Shown one piece after another: positions 39,201-53,700 of a stretch of 64,000 nucleotides of DNA (position 1 is the stretch's first letter; the number at the start of each line of letters is the position of its first letter). Position numbers and translations under genes: made by a program. Under the pieces are notes generated by a model. That model did not search any database, was not told where the DNA came from, and saw only the letters and a program-made list of their open reading frames with translations. The DNA comes from Polydactylus sextarius (Eukaryota; Chordata; Actinopteri; Polynemidae), in NCBI GenBank assembly GCA_016801845.1, contig CM028910.1, positions 17,824,629 to 17,888,628 of the forward strand, read 5' to 3'.

Positions 39201-42200
39201 TCTAATGTCCATCAGCTATCATTAAACTCTTTATTCAATTATCTTCATGGTGACGCATTGTAGCGAATATGTGAAGTCTGTGTGTGAGGGTGGGGCTGGG
39301 GTCAAACACTTCTTCTTGTTTCCATCCTATTGTACATGAACACATGAAAGAGGATCAGTCACTCTTTGAGAAGAGTTATTAGGACTCACCCCGTTTCTTT
39401 CTCACACACATCCAGTCATTTGGCCTGTCACATTGAAGAGGAGACCCCCAAGCCAGTCTGTCTCTACAGAGTGTATAGCTAGAAGGGAAAACTGAGAGTG
39501 TACACACATACAGAAACACACACACACAAACAGGCGCAGACTGAGGCCGGCAGCAGTACCAGCGCTGGTGTGTGATGGCTCAGGAGAGGAGGGAGAGTTA
39601 TTAGCTTAGCCCTGAACCACCTACTTAATATAGGGGCCGGCGGTGATCGCTAACAGAGCCTGGCAGAGGTGACAGCTTTTGGCCCTGCTTGAGGAAATCC
39701 AATTGAAAAGCAGCCAAGAGGAACAACAAGCCCGAAACAGATGTTGCTCGCTACCACCGGCGCAACTTGAGTACACAACCCAGCGGCAACAAACTGCAAT
39801 GTCAAATCTCACACACAAACATACACGCGGCAGACACAATCTGGAACACACACTCACATACATGGAACTACAATAACTGCATATACAAGGGGCGGAAAAT
39901 GGCAACAAAAAAGTCCATATGTACATATATTATACATACGGCACACAAGGAATTGTAATTTCTAAGACTTCTAAAGCTCACTTTTGGTGCCATTTCCAGT
40001 CTTTGCAAAGCAGTTCCTATTTTATAATAACACCAACGTACCCTCATGAATTTTTAAATGAGTTCTAAAATGTAGAGAGAATTTCAATCAGGGCTGTTAG
40101 TTTGACCAAGATTGCATGAAACTGACTACCACTGCTGTCTTTAACTGTTAAGAATGGAACAGTAAAATTAAAAATAAATTACATTAAAGTTTTAAATTCC
40201 AAATAAAACATCATTCTGGTTAAACTTTGTGCTCTCAAAACCACCCAATGACAAACATACAAGCACACATACTGGGCATTTCCTTACAGTTAAAATATGA
40301 TTTAAGATCCATAAACTCCATCAGTCCAAGGTTACTGAGAACAGTTTTTTTTCCCCCCTTTTTTCGTGGTGTTTGGAGTACAAAATACTCTAGCAGCTAA
40401 AACCCAAAATGGCATCAAGAGAAAAAGCAAAACACAGTGAAGAGTTTGTAAGTCTGTTAAAAACATCTTTATTGAGCGGAGGCCAAAACAAAACCTTTTC
40501 CTCCAGAGAACCGACTCACCCAACCATCCATCCATCTATCCCGTCTCTTTTCTTTTTTAATATCTTTGGCAAGGCATCTCAATGAAAACACAACGTGCAG
40601 GCCCTCAAATCATCACAACCCTTTGCTCTAATATTAATTGAGTTTGGCAAGGCTGACCATGCCTCAATCATAATAACATTCATTTATTTTTTCCTATTAC
40701 AGCTACTGCAAAAGAGCAAAGAAAAGATAGGGTGGGTGAGGGGGAGAAGGGGGTCGGGGTTGGCGGGGGCGGGGGGCTAAAATCAATTGTGACATATCTT
40801 TATTGCCAGTCGATGACAAATGGCGGTACATTTGCCATTGCTCTGGCATTGTGTCAGTGTGTGTCATATCGATTTTACATCAGACGGACAAATGTTATTG
40901 ATGAAGCGCCTAAGTAACGAATGAACACTCTATTTTACTTGTTTTAACGTTTAAATAAACCAGAATGACGCAGGGGTGAGAGGGTGACGGACTTATGTGG
41001 TGGACTGATTATTCACTGATACACTTTTATAAAGTTTTTTTTTTTTTTTGTTAAATATGATCAAAATTTCAAACCGGGTCTGCTGTGAGACCGATGGGAG
41101 TGGGTAACTACGCCCTGAACCTGATCACACTGCACACATGTGGTAATGTAATGGGGGGAGGGAGGCACGAGAAAGAGTGAACTGTAAACAAACTAGCTTT
41201 TAAACAAGACAATTTAGGGTTGCATGTCTTAGGCGCCAAGCAAAACATAGCAATGGAAAACTGATACAAACTTTTAACACATGGGTCAAAGCAGGAGTCT
41301 TTGAACTGGTGAGGGAAAGCACGCTGCCAGTGCAGAGAGCTGTTTAATTAAAAATACTTAGGTATCCAAAGGGCCTTTCTGGGGCACCCCCTTGTCAAAC
41401 TGTATGTGATCCCGCTGTCAATCTCACAGGGTGTTTTCTAATTGCATAGTTTTCCGCTGACAGAGAGGAGAAAATGTTGGAAGAGAACTACTCCTGAGAA
41501 ACAGCAGCTGGGGACTGGGTTTGGTTTATAGGAACTCTACATGTGGACACAAATGTACACGCACACTTGTATATACATACACTCTTGTGCACTGTGCATA
41601 AGGTGCTCAGGTTACTGACTGTATATACACAGAGGACATAAGGACACCATATCAGTGTATAGAAATAAATACCTGTACAAATACTACACATTACAGCATT
41701 TAGATCAGAATATAAACCTGTCTGCAAAAAACTACTTCCATGCAGATACGGTCACAAATATACGTTTGTGTTGACAAAAAAAAAACAACTGAGACTTACA
41801 GTGGAAGAAACACACGCAAAAGCATGTAAAACCTACAACTGCACTCTCTCGCCCTTTATAAGTAAAAACCTGAGAAATCTATCAATGGCAAACCAACATT
41901 TTTAAATGCTTCACAGTCCAGCACATACCAGACATATTTTCAGAAAATGATGGGAAAAAATATTCAAAAAATGAGCTACTTGCATGTTCAATTAACAATC
42001 ACTTTGCACAAAATCTATAATTCATGACAGGAGTTTGTGCACCTAGGAGACAAAGGTGGCCAGCGAGTCACTGAGCAGCACTGACGCAATATCAAACACG
42101 GCACCAAAAGCATACCAGAAGGAGGGGGTTGAGATGACAGGGAAATGAAGGTGAAATTGTTTTTTAATGTCAGTTTATTAATGTAGTAATTTAAGGGAAT

Positions 42201-45200
42201 TTCTACACTAACAGACAGCTCATAAACTGACACTAACGAGACGCTAACGTGACACACACACACAGACACACACACTACCTATTTGATACATTCTTGCCGA
42301 CTGCGTTTTTTTCCACCTGGCAGTGAGGATGTGTAATGGGAAAACATAACGCACACTATTCCCAGAAGTCACCAACTGTAGTGCAGATGATGCTCGCTGG
42401 CTTTTCACCTGCAAACATTAATTGCCTTAAAAGAATGCATCACCGAGCCAATGGTGCAGTTTCTACGAACTGAGAAATTTGCCTGTGCCCCACCTATACG
42501 CCGACAAAGCTTCAGTTTAACATTTGACATTGCAAGTGCTCCTAACCTGTGGAAACAAATATGTGTAACAATGTTTTTTTTTTTTTTTTTTTTTTTGCAT
42601 AAAAAGTACTTTGCTCAGGAAACAATGGAATGTTTGCCCTTGGTCTCTTTTTTTTTTTTTGAAGTGGTGTGCAATGTGTCCAGTTATTCATATGCATACA
42701 TTTGTAGGCATGAAAACAAATTTAAAATCACCTGACAGATAAATGTGCACACACAAACATACACACTTTATGCAAGTACAATAACACAACACCTAAAATT
42801 GCGCCGCTGACAAGACTGTGTTGCAGTGCCCTTGACTAACAATGACAAATGGATGCAATATGCAAAGTCTGAACAAGTTGCTTTTGGGTACAGAACAGGA
42901 AAAAGATTGCTCCTGGTTCCATTATGGGACGCGTTTGCTCTCCTGTTTCCCAGCTGAGGTGAGCCAAGCTGAGGTTAATGGCATGTGTCAAGATCAAGAA
43001 GTGTGTAGGTGAATGTGTGTGTGATGTGTGTCCATATAGGCGTGAGAGAGAAGAAAAGAGAGAGAGAGACAGAGAAAGAGAAGATTTTTCACTTATTTAG
43101 ACGTCTGAATTATCAACGGGTATCTCGTGCTGCGTTATTCTCCTGTATCTGACCTTGTATTTGTTAGGGGATAAATCTGTCGACAGATACATTATTTGGA
43201 TATGAATAAATAATGTGTTTTAAAAAGATACAAATTATTTCTGACTGTGAGCAATAATATTTTTTGTTCTGGAGAGTGCGTCTGTTTCAATTTTATTTCA
43301 ATATAAGATGACTGCAAATCCCTTTTGTTACAAGATATCCTCACAATACAACAGCGAACCCCATACAACTCTAGCATCACCGTCTATCTGCTTCTATTCT
43401 AGCTTTTAAAAGTGTGTTTCTATATGCGTCTGGATTTGTCTATGCATGTGCATGCTTGCCTGTGTGCACGCGAGTACATGTCTGCTGCAGCACTGCCGTA
43501 GTGGCAGGGTGTATCCATCATGATAAACTGGCAGACTCGGCGACTGTCACATGCAATCACACTTCACTACGGTTCGCAGGACTTCAAAGTGAAAATGAAT
43601 GGTAGTTCATCGACATGAAGACTTCATATATCTTCGTTTTTTTGCCTTTTCTCTCTCTTTTATTTTTTGGAGAAGACTTTTTTTTCCCAGCCCCCTTTTG
43701 TTGTGTGGATCGCTTGTGCTTTTATCACCGTCTGAAATACATGACGGGAAACATGGATTTTAGGGGGGAAAAAAAGTAAAGAAAACAGTACCATCCATCT
43801 TTTATATCAGGTGATTTAAACAGTGAAACTGTTGTTTTCACTTGAACCTGAAACTTTTAACAAGGAATAAAATATGTTGCTAAAGTATGCACACAAAGGT
43901 TTGCTGCTTGCTTTACTCATTTACAATCAGTTCAAGAATTTTCTTTTTAATTTTTTTTTTTTATACATGTACATACATTTCATCCTTTTTTTTAAATTAT
44001 TATTATTATTTACAATTTCCAAGAAACAAAATGTGCATCTTTGGCTTGTGAGTAACTGAGCGATGAACTAAATTTGTGAGTTTTAGTTTAGAAAATGTCA
44101 TTCTTATTTTTCTCTAAGAAATGCAAGTGCATTAACGCCAAGGAAAGTAATTTGATTATTCATTTCTTGTTATTTTAAGAAATACATTTATTAGATTTTA
44201 AACATTTAAAGAAAATCTTCACACATTATTGGAACATATTATTAAATATTTCTTATATGCCATAATGGAAATGCAAAAAAAGAAAAAAAAAAAAAAAAAG
44301 AAGAAAAAAACACTTTTAAGATTAAAAGTCTACATGGCATTAAGCTTTAATTGAACATGGCAAGTGTTAAATGTGATAATCATCAAATTTGTTTCCACTA
44401 GAAAGTCAAATGAGCCATAATAATGCCAGTGCTGCAGCTGCGGCAGCCCTCTAACACCAGAGAAAGGTACGCCTTTAATCTAGTAATGACTCTGAAATGA
44501 CACTGTGCTTTAAAAACTGTGGAGATGAGGCTATAGGTCTCTCTGCCTCCCTCCTTTCACTCTCTGCCCTGGCTTAGGCCCTGCTCTCACTCTCCAAGCT
44601 GTATGATTGGCACATGCTTTCACTTAATGAGGGATAATTACTAAGGAAAACAAGTGGGAGACCACATCTGCTCAGTGTAAAAAGGAGTCCAGGCCTGGTG
44701 CAATCTGTCAGACAGGGCTTTCAGGTTGTGTGTGTGAATGTTTTACCCACCTTTAGTGGCCTCCCAGTCCAACACAGACCCTCCAGAGGCCCTCCCTCTA
44801 CCCTGCCCCGATGAGAAGCAGATTAATAGGAATCAGCATGTGGCTGTAAACACTCTGCGGGAAGAGTGTATATCTGTGTGTGTTGACGTGCATAGGAAAT
44901 GACCCGAGGTATCTGTCGGGGACAAGCCAAGGGCCACAGCAGGAAGGGCAAGAGGCCGCCAGGGGCGATCAACATCAACATCCCAATCAGTGTCCTGCCG
45001 CCAGAGCTGTTGTTCTCCAGCTCCCATCATCACTGTTTTGTTTACTTTCACACAATGCTGTAATGGTAGTAAAATACATAAGTAGCTGCACTGCTCCCCA
45101 GACACCTCCACACACTGGCCATAAATCACCACCGCATGGAATTTACGTTGTAAATAACTGCCTCTTAATGATCTGCCAGTGTTAACAGGTAGTTGTCTTG

Positions 45201-47701
45201 ATTACAGTGGAACGTTAGAATCGTAAAGCTGCCTTTAAAAGGTATTTTATCACACTAAATTATAGTGCTGAAAATTATGTATTTATTTAAAACCAATTTA
45301 TTCGTTTAGTCGTGATTTACTCTATGCTCATGTCAATTGCACCTCTTGTGCTTTATCCACAAAAAGAAAATATTAATGATATTTATACTTTTCCACTTCA
45401 ACTGACACCCTCATCATTCCTATTAAAACATTATTCTACATCAACACATTAATATTATCACCTGCATTGTGTGACAGATGTGCATTAGACATTAGATTTC
45501 TATATGTACAGCGACACTAATACATCAGTTCTCTTTTTCATAAATGCATCATTGACGAGATAAACAGCCAGCTAACGAAACCTAAATAAAATAAATATTA
45601 AGTCTTGATTATTTGTCTCACATTAAACCAATGTAAAGAAACATTTAATTAAACTGCACTGACTATCGTCACTTTCTCAGTTTAACCAATAAACTGATTA
45701 TTGATTTCCTAACACACATATTTTCCATCTATAGAATTAATGTAGAAAGAGGGAAGGGAAAGAGCAAGAGTGGCTTTTATTTTCTTTAACCCTACTGCAG
45801 CAAGAAGAAAATGGCTGACACATAAATTGGAACTGATATTCGACAGGCTTTTAACCTCCCGACACCCCCATTCCTCCCCACCCTCCTCAACTCCATCCCA
45901 CCACCTCCCTGCCACCCACCCACTGAAAGAACAACAAGGTTGTGCTTTCTTGCCCTGCACTGACCCAGTTCTCACTAATTACCCACAAAGTATACATCAA
46001 AGCCGCGCAAATCTACAGATCTGGTTTAACGTGGCAGGCTACAGGACACCAAGACTAAACGTAACCTAGTCACCACCAGACTTCACTGATGTGTGTGTGT
46101 GAGTGAAGTGGTGTAGGCCAACACAAAAGGCAAGGCGATGAACTTATAAATAGAACGGTCATTGTTTCGACATGGGTAATTTTGGGTGTCGGAGTTGCTC
46201 CTGACACTGTCGGCTGCGTGGGTTGGATGACGGGGAGGAGGGGAGATGAAGAAGTGAGGTCATGAAGTTAGGAGTCAGCTGATGGGCAAACATGTCTGCT
46301 GAGATGCAAACACACACCCAGACACACACGTGACTAAACGCATCAAAACTTGGATTAAAATAAAACTCAGATGTGCAATGAGCAGGTAAATAAACACACA
46401 CACTTGCTCATTCTTTGTCTCTCTCTCTGCTACACACACACAAAGACCCACACACAGGTATGGTCGGGCCGGGGAAACAGGGGTGGTTTGCTTTCTTATG
46501 ACACAGGCTATTACTAAATTGAGCTGGCAGGTAATTCTAAGGCAAATAAATGCCAGCAGGTTTAACACAAGGAGAGGTCTTAGGGGTGCCGGCATGAGCA
46601 ATGACAGGAATTCTCTCACCTCTTTTGACAGGAAGCCTATTATTCTCACTGCTTTATTTTCCCAGGTTAGTTTTTAAAAACTGATCTCTCCGATAGTATT
46701 TCACCACCACCACCACAACCTCCCACTTCTCTCCACAAAACTCCTTCCTCATCTGAATTACCGCCGCTCCTTGCTCACTTTTGCTGGTCCATCTCTTCAG
46801 TCCTAGACTTAATATTTACAGGAGAAGAGAATGAAGGTTCAGGTTTTTTTTTAAGTTTCTTTCACTGAATCCTTTTCAGTTAATTCCAAAAGGTACTTAC
46901 GTGACCATTTTTTTCCCTGTACAAAAACCTTGATGCCATTAACCTGAATTAAGCCTCCATCTGTAAGAAATCTTCCCCTGAAGTAGTCAAACATACGGCG
47001 TTACAAATGTGCAACAAAGCTTTATTCTTAAAGCTGCTCAAACGTTAAAAAAGTATAAGATTTTACTTAAAAAGATGAAAAGAAGCAAACTGAAAAAAAC
47101 ATTAAGAACAAGTTGAGACAAAACACACTATAAATATACTACTTACAAAGCTTTGCTACATCCTCATTATAAGTGCCATTTCAGAGAAGCGTGGTGGGAA
47201 TCGGTGTTGACCTTGGTATCCTGTTTGAATATTGTTTTAATGCCGCGGCTGGTAATTGAGTGTGCAACGCAAACAGTGGACTCATTTTCAAAGGAAAGTT
47301 ATTTTTCCCAGGCAATGGGAATGCAAACAATTGTGTCATGTATTTATTTGTTTGTTTTTCAACTCCACCTCGTAATTATCCAAGAAACTAATTAAAATAT
47401 GTATTTATAAATAAATCTGTGACTTTACCTATGACTGCATTCAGTTAAAACTTTTTATCACCCACATATTTGAAAACGTTTTTTTGTTGTTTTCAAATTA
47501 TTATCTGCAATAACCTTACCATATTGCATATTATGTGGTTGGTGTGTGATTATATATAGTAAAGGCTATTATTTATATGAAGAAAAAAAAAGAACTATAA
47601 TGAATTTATTTAGTTCAAGTTCTGTATTTATCATTAATGAAAATTTAAAACATGAGGTGACTGAGAATTATCAAACATTATATTAACATTATATTATATT
47701 A

Positions 47702-47776
<75 letters not shown>

Positions 47777-50700
47777 ATTTTTTTTAATTCCATTAAGTGT
47801 AATTTTGCCAGACTATTTCGTATTAATACATTTGTAAGTTAAACAAAATCACCTATCGCTGCGAGTGATCACAGTCGCTCAAAGTTGCGTGTGATCTGAG
47901 ATGTGAGCTAACTCTGACTAAGGACGACAAGGGAATATGGTTCCTGCTTTCTCAAAGAATCCGAAATGAAAAACACTTCCTTTCATAATCTGGTGAGAGG
48001 TATGCCGGGTGTGTGTGTGTGTGTTTTTGCACATGACCCTGTATGTGCACGTATACATGTGCAGTGTGTGGGAAGGCAGTGAGGACTGGGTTACCACCGA
48101 GGTTGTACCGATATAAGGTTTGCCGATATTGGGTTTTTAAATAAAAAAAAATAACCTTTTTTGCCCTGATATGGTGACAGTATGGTGAATCTTTTTTTTT
48201 TTTTTAATCTAGTAGATTTTAACAAAATTCTATTGATTAGAAAACTGAAAAAATCTGAACCAAAAATATCTTATTTATATATGTATTTATATATATTTCA
48301 CAAAAAATGTGATCTGGTTATAATTACAAATATTAGGTATATTTACACATTTAAACCTGCTAATAATTACTTTAATTTCATTCCTTTTTTAAATGTTGCT
48401 ATTAATCTCCTGTTTATTGGCAGAAAGCACATTCCTGCCACTGAATAGTTACAATTTAGTTGATGTTATAAAAATCGTGTTGTCAGTGACACCATGGGGT
48501 GCCCTTGTCCATTTTTGACCATTGAATACATCACATTAAAAAAACACTAAAAATTGGCTTAATATCAACCTACTGCAGTTCACTTACAGGAGTGTTAGTA
48601 TCAGCCCTCAGAAATCATGTAAGCCTCTGTTACAGCAAGGTATAGAAAGAAAAAAATAGAGAGGGGAAACAGGAAAGGAAAAATTTGGCTTTGAATGGGC
48701 CAGTTGTGCAGGGCTCGATGAGTGGACTGGAGATGCCTGAATGAGAAACTGGATCCAAGTTCTGTTGTTTTTGTTTCTTCTGCCAAATAAGAAATTAAAA
48801 TAACTCTTTGGTCTGTAGGGGGCTGGGGGTAGTGGTGACAAGTGGTTACACATGCACACAAGACACACACACACACACACACATTTACAATACTTGTGTG
48901 GGCATTACATTTAAAATTCAAACAGGTTTTCACACATTTAGAAGTACAGGATCACAGAAAGGCACAGACACACAAACTCTATCCATCAATTCTTGGGAGG
49001 CTTCTAGCTCATGCAGAGCACATGCCAGCCAAAAATTCTTTTCACCCCTGGCTTATTTCTTGCTTTTTCCTCTGTTATTTTTCACCTGACCAATTTATCA
49101 GTGAACACTCTCCATATTGGCCAGTATGGGTTTAGTTAAAGTAAAGGTTGAAATTTTATTTTTATAATTTGTATGGGGATATTTTTTTTTTTATGTACCT
49201 GCTTTTTAGGACGCACTAACCACACTACTACCAGACAGAAGCAACATCAAATCACACCTCATTAATAAGTGACAGTGTTAGGCAAAGGGGACCCCAATAT
49301 GGATCCACTTACATGTGATTTATTTAGTTTTCTAGCCCAACAACAAGTATGGAGATGACTTTACTCTAGCTTTTACAAGAGCCTAAAAACTGCAGGATGA
49401 GGCTAGGTAATATTAAGGGCAAGCTTTCTCCCACTTATGGTATATAGGAAAGTTTTCACTCTTGCCTACCACATGTTAAGGTCTAAACATCTAAATAAAA
49501 GCTTCCAATAAAGACAATCAGGCCTCATTCACTGATGTTTTGTTATTTTTACTTTTTGCCAAACCAAAAAACACAAGAGTGATAAAATGCATCTTATTTA
49601 TGAAACATGTACAGATCATTTACTTGTTATTACCCTTGTCAAAAATCTTTTGCCATAAATTTTGAAGTTTAAAGAAATTAGGGCAAATCATTAGCATATG
49701 TAAACACCAAGAGAATCTTACTTGAAAGGATTCAGTGCTGAAAACAATCTATAGGGAAAATAAACAACAAAACATTTATTTCATGCACTTGTCCTTTTGT
49801 CCCTTTGTCTTTTGCAGGTGATGGGTATTTCTATTATTTTAAAACAAGCATGAATAAAACAAGTAAAAACCACAGAGAAAAATATTGTCCGTACTATCGC
49901 TGTATTAGAATATTTTATGTCGTATGCTTTATTTTACAATAGTACAGCCTAAAAATACCTGTAAAAAAAACAATAAAATAGAATGTTTGAACAATATTGA
50001 AAAAATCAAAATCAATCAATAAAAATATTGAATGAATCCGACATTAAAAAATAAAGAATTAAAATTATATAACTGCTTTATGCATAAGTTCTACTATGAA
50101 TCCATACATTTCATTACCTGTAGATCTTGCCACCTTGAGGAGACATTTTTAAAGTGGGGATCATTATGGGTTATTGAAGGTTTTTACTGTTATCAATGGT
50201 TCTATATTAAAACAGCTTTTAATTCGTATTTTGATTTAGCTCCAACTAGTTTCGTGCCAAAACTCAGTCAGTTTCTATGTCACAGAAAAGCTGAGAGGGG
50301 AGTGAACCAATGACTCATTAAATTACTAGAGGCCTGGCTGTGAAGTTTATATTGGTCAGGAGCCGTTTCACTCAGGGTGCAAGTCCACCAGCACATCAAT
50401 GTTGTGTCAAAAAAAAAAATCCTTAAGCTGTCAGTCCACTCTGTTATTTAACAATTATATTGTAAGTCATACAACATAATATGTTCAATCAAAAAAAACA
50501 CAAAGTAAATGTGTTAAATTTCATCTCAGACTTTTCCAGCTGTAGTCAGAAATATCAGAGGTGGTAAGGAGGCTGATAAAACTTTTTGAAACGTACAAGC
50601 TGTGAACTCTCAGCCACTCTGACACTGACAATGCTGTTCTTTGTGCCTTCAGCTAAACTGGAAATAAAACCATAAACCCCTAATTGTAGTCGCACTCGCA

Positions 50701-53700
50701 CTGTGCGGACACAGCTTTGTAGTTACCAAGCTACAGGTCAGACAAAAGAGAAAAATCACCCCTCCTCAAACAATCACTTCACATGCTGTAAAAGCACTGC
50801 TTACTCACAACAAATCTCCCATACGGAAAAAAAAATCAATAAGCAGAGCAACACTCTATTGATCATATCTATATCTTGGATACACTCTGATGTCATGCTC
50901 CACTAGCCAAGTGCGTGTGTGTTTATGGAGGTCAGGGGTGCTGCATTCATATCAACAGAAACAATATTCAGTGAAGCCTCAAGATGCATTAAAACGAAGC
51001 CTCAGGTAAAAGGCTTCCTTTGCAGTCAATTTTTCTTTCTGTTACTGGGCATCTAATATGGCTTTGAATAGTGAAATAGTGCATTAATTGAATCCCCACT
51101 TCCAGCTTGCTACAGATGACCCCACAACTACTTATTAAAAGATGTGTTACCACTTCAGACAGTGATGTCAATGTTGTGTGTCTCTTTGACTTTAAAAGGA
51201 TGGAACTACTGAAGCAATGTGCAATTCTTTTTGTCAGTGTTCTTAGACATATACAGTTTTTCTTTCTTAGTTAGATTTAACCCTGAGTGAAATGATAGAT
51301 CTCATGTCTAAAGCTTCACTGAACGCTTGTAAAATCTCATTATCACTCGCCACACTGTTCATTTCTTATGTAAAGTGAAAACATTGTTGTCATCAGTTCC
51401 TGTGGTATAAAAGATCTTAGTGCGATATGAATGAAATGGCTCTGATAAATTTTCTCATTGATTTCTCTATATTTCCATGCTGTATAGTAAAGGCACAGCG
51501 TTGCCCTCATCAGGCAGCAAGCTGACATAACAGAATAAAAGGATTCATTCTTGACAAATAAATTCCTTGCAAAGTTATCAAAACAAGCCGCAGAGACTTA
51601 CTTGCACTCTCTAACAACTTGTGGATCGTTACCCTAACATTTTCTTTCCGACTCCCTAACTTCCTTCACCTCTCTCCGTTGTTTTCTCCCTCGCCTCCTA
51701 TCTCTTCCCACCCCACTGTCTACCTCTGCAGCTCAAAGTTATTGATAGTTTAAAGTTATGGGCTAATAATAAGATGGACACTGCATGGCCAGGAGTCTAT
51801 TATACCCAGGTAATGGATAGCGTGCGGGTTTTGAATGACATTGCCTAGAGATTGGATGACGGAGAGTGGAGCGATTTATAGGCTACCCAAAGAGCCCCCT
51901 ATCCCTCTTCCCGCTCTCTCTCTCACATGCACACACAAACACAGCACCTCCTGCTATTTATCTCCAGCTTGATAACGAAGCAGATGAGGCATACTGGTAT
52001 TTATGGTGAAGATGTTCATAAAAACTACTGGCTAAGAGTAGGAAGTTTGAGTTGACTCAGGGGAACAGTATATCCACTCAAAACTCTGTGCATTCATTGG
52101 TTCAGTCCAATGCAAACTACAAAAAACAATTAACGCTGGTTAAAGTAAATTATGATCTACTTGACGGCATTGTTGTAGTGTGATTCATTATGAAGCATCT
52201 TCAAAAGCCACATTTTGAAGAGGCATGGATGACAATCTACCTGATGAGATCAGTGAAAATTATTTTACAGTTAATAACTTAAAGAACTTCTGTCCATCAG
52301 TGATGATGCTTTCACATCCTTTGCAGTCTGTTGAGGAAACGCAAGTAAAAATAAAAAACAATGCTACTGCAAACTGTTTACTGCAGTTGGTGCATTAGGA
52401 ATGCATTCATACCAGATCTTCACTATGTTTGCTCATAATGGCCTGCTCAGATCTCCATTGAGAGACATAATAGCAACAGTAGAGACACTTTAGACAGTGT
52501 TGTTGGAAAAGCGGAGGAAGAGTAGGAGCGGGGAGGGCATAAAGGAGGGCAATGAAAAAGGTTTGTCAACATTATCTGTTTTATTGATTTAACAGTAAAG
52601 GCTTGCCGCTTAAGCTTTATGTTGCTTCAGCTGGCACCATTGAAAACACAACAGCTGCAAATAAAAAACGATTTCTTAAAAAACTTGAGCATTTTTATTG
52701 ATTTATTTTTTTTTATTTTTATCTCCTGCCTACAAGCTTAGGTTTTGCATGTGTTACTGTAAAGGTTTCAATGCATTTCGTCATCTTTATGAGTAGCCAT
52801 TATAGTGGGATGAGGTTCAACTGTGCTCCCTCTTCCAAAGGGATCAATGGCACTTAAGAAGGCAAGACTGTCTTCTATAGAATATCAGTGATCTATTGTA
52901 ACCAGTGACTAATTAATACATTACAATGATTATTATGGACAAAAAAAAAAAACAAAAAAAGGGTTAGTGCTCCAACTTTCCTTTGAGTCTACAGCCATGC
53001 TAACGGCACTAAAAGGCTGTACATAAGCCCAGAGAGTTCTTGCACTAAATCCACCCAGTAGTTTTGAGGTATGTTTATAAAAAGTGAAAATGCCAATTTC
53101 AGTGTGGAATCAAGAGCGCCTCCTACTGTAATAGTTACAAAAAACAATCAATGTTACAGCCCCACTTTCTGAGCAGAAAGAAGGCATAGAAAGAAGCATT
53201 CTACCTCAAGATGTATTGAAATCCTGCAAAAACACACAGGGTCTTCAGAATTACCACATTAAATGTCACTACACCCCATGCAGACCAGAGAGCAGTGGGG
53301 TCAATGGAGTGTGTCATTAGAGCAGCTTGAAGCCTGGTAGGGTTCCCGTTGTGTCCTGAACCATTGAGGCTTTTTAAAGATGCTCTATGCAGCTCTATTA
53401 TTATGCCAGAGCAGCTGGTTATTAACAAGGGCCTCCTACCGCTACCCAGAAACACCATCTACACACACTCATACAAACAAATGCACGCAGTCAGAGAATA
53501 AAACTCATGTTAAATAATCTATTTTATTTTATTTAATTGAGGAATTTATTGTTATTTTCTAGTCTTGTGTAGCATATGCGGTTGAACAAAGGATTAAGTA
53601 ACGCAGCAAAGGAAGTGTTGATGTTTTCTGAAAATTGTTTTTACAGGGACAGTTTTATAAGGATGCGACTGATGCACACATAACATGTGTGAGCGTGTAG

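Noticed and set aside
51640..51740. Plus-strand acceptor (long pyrimidine tract ending CTGCAG)
   Set aside because: The following sequence has no convincing frame or donor.
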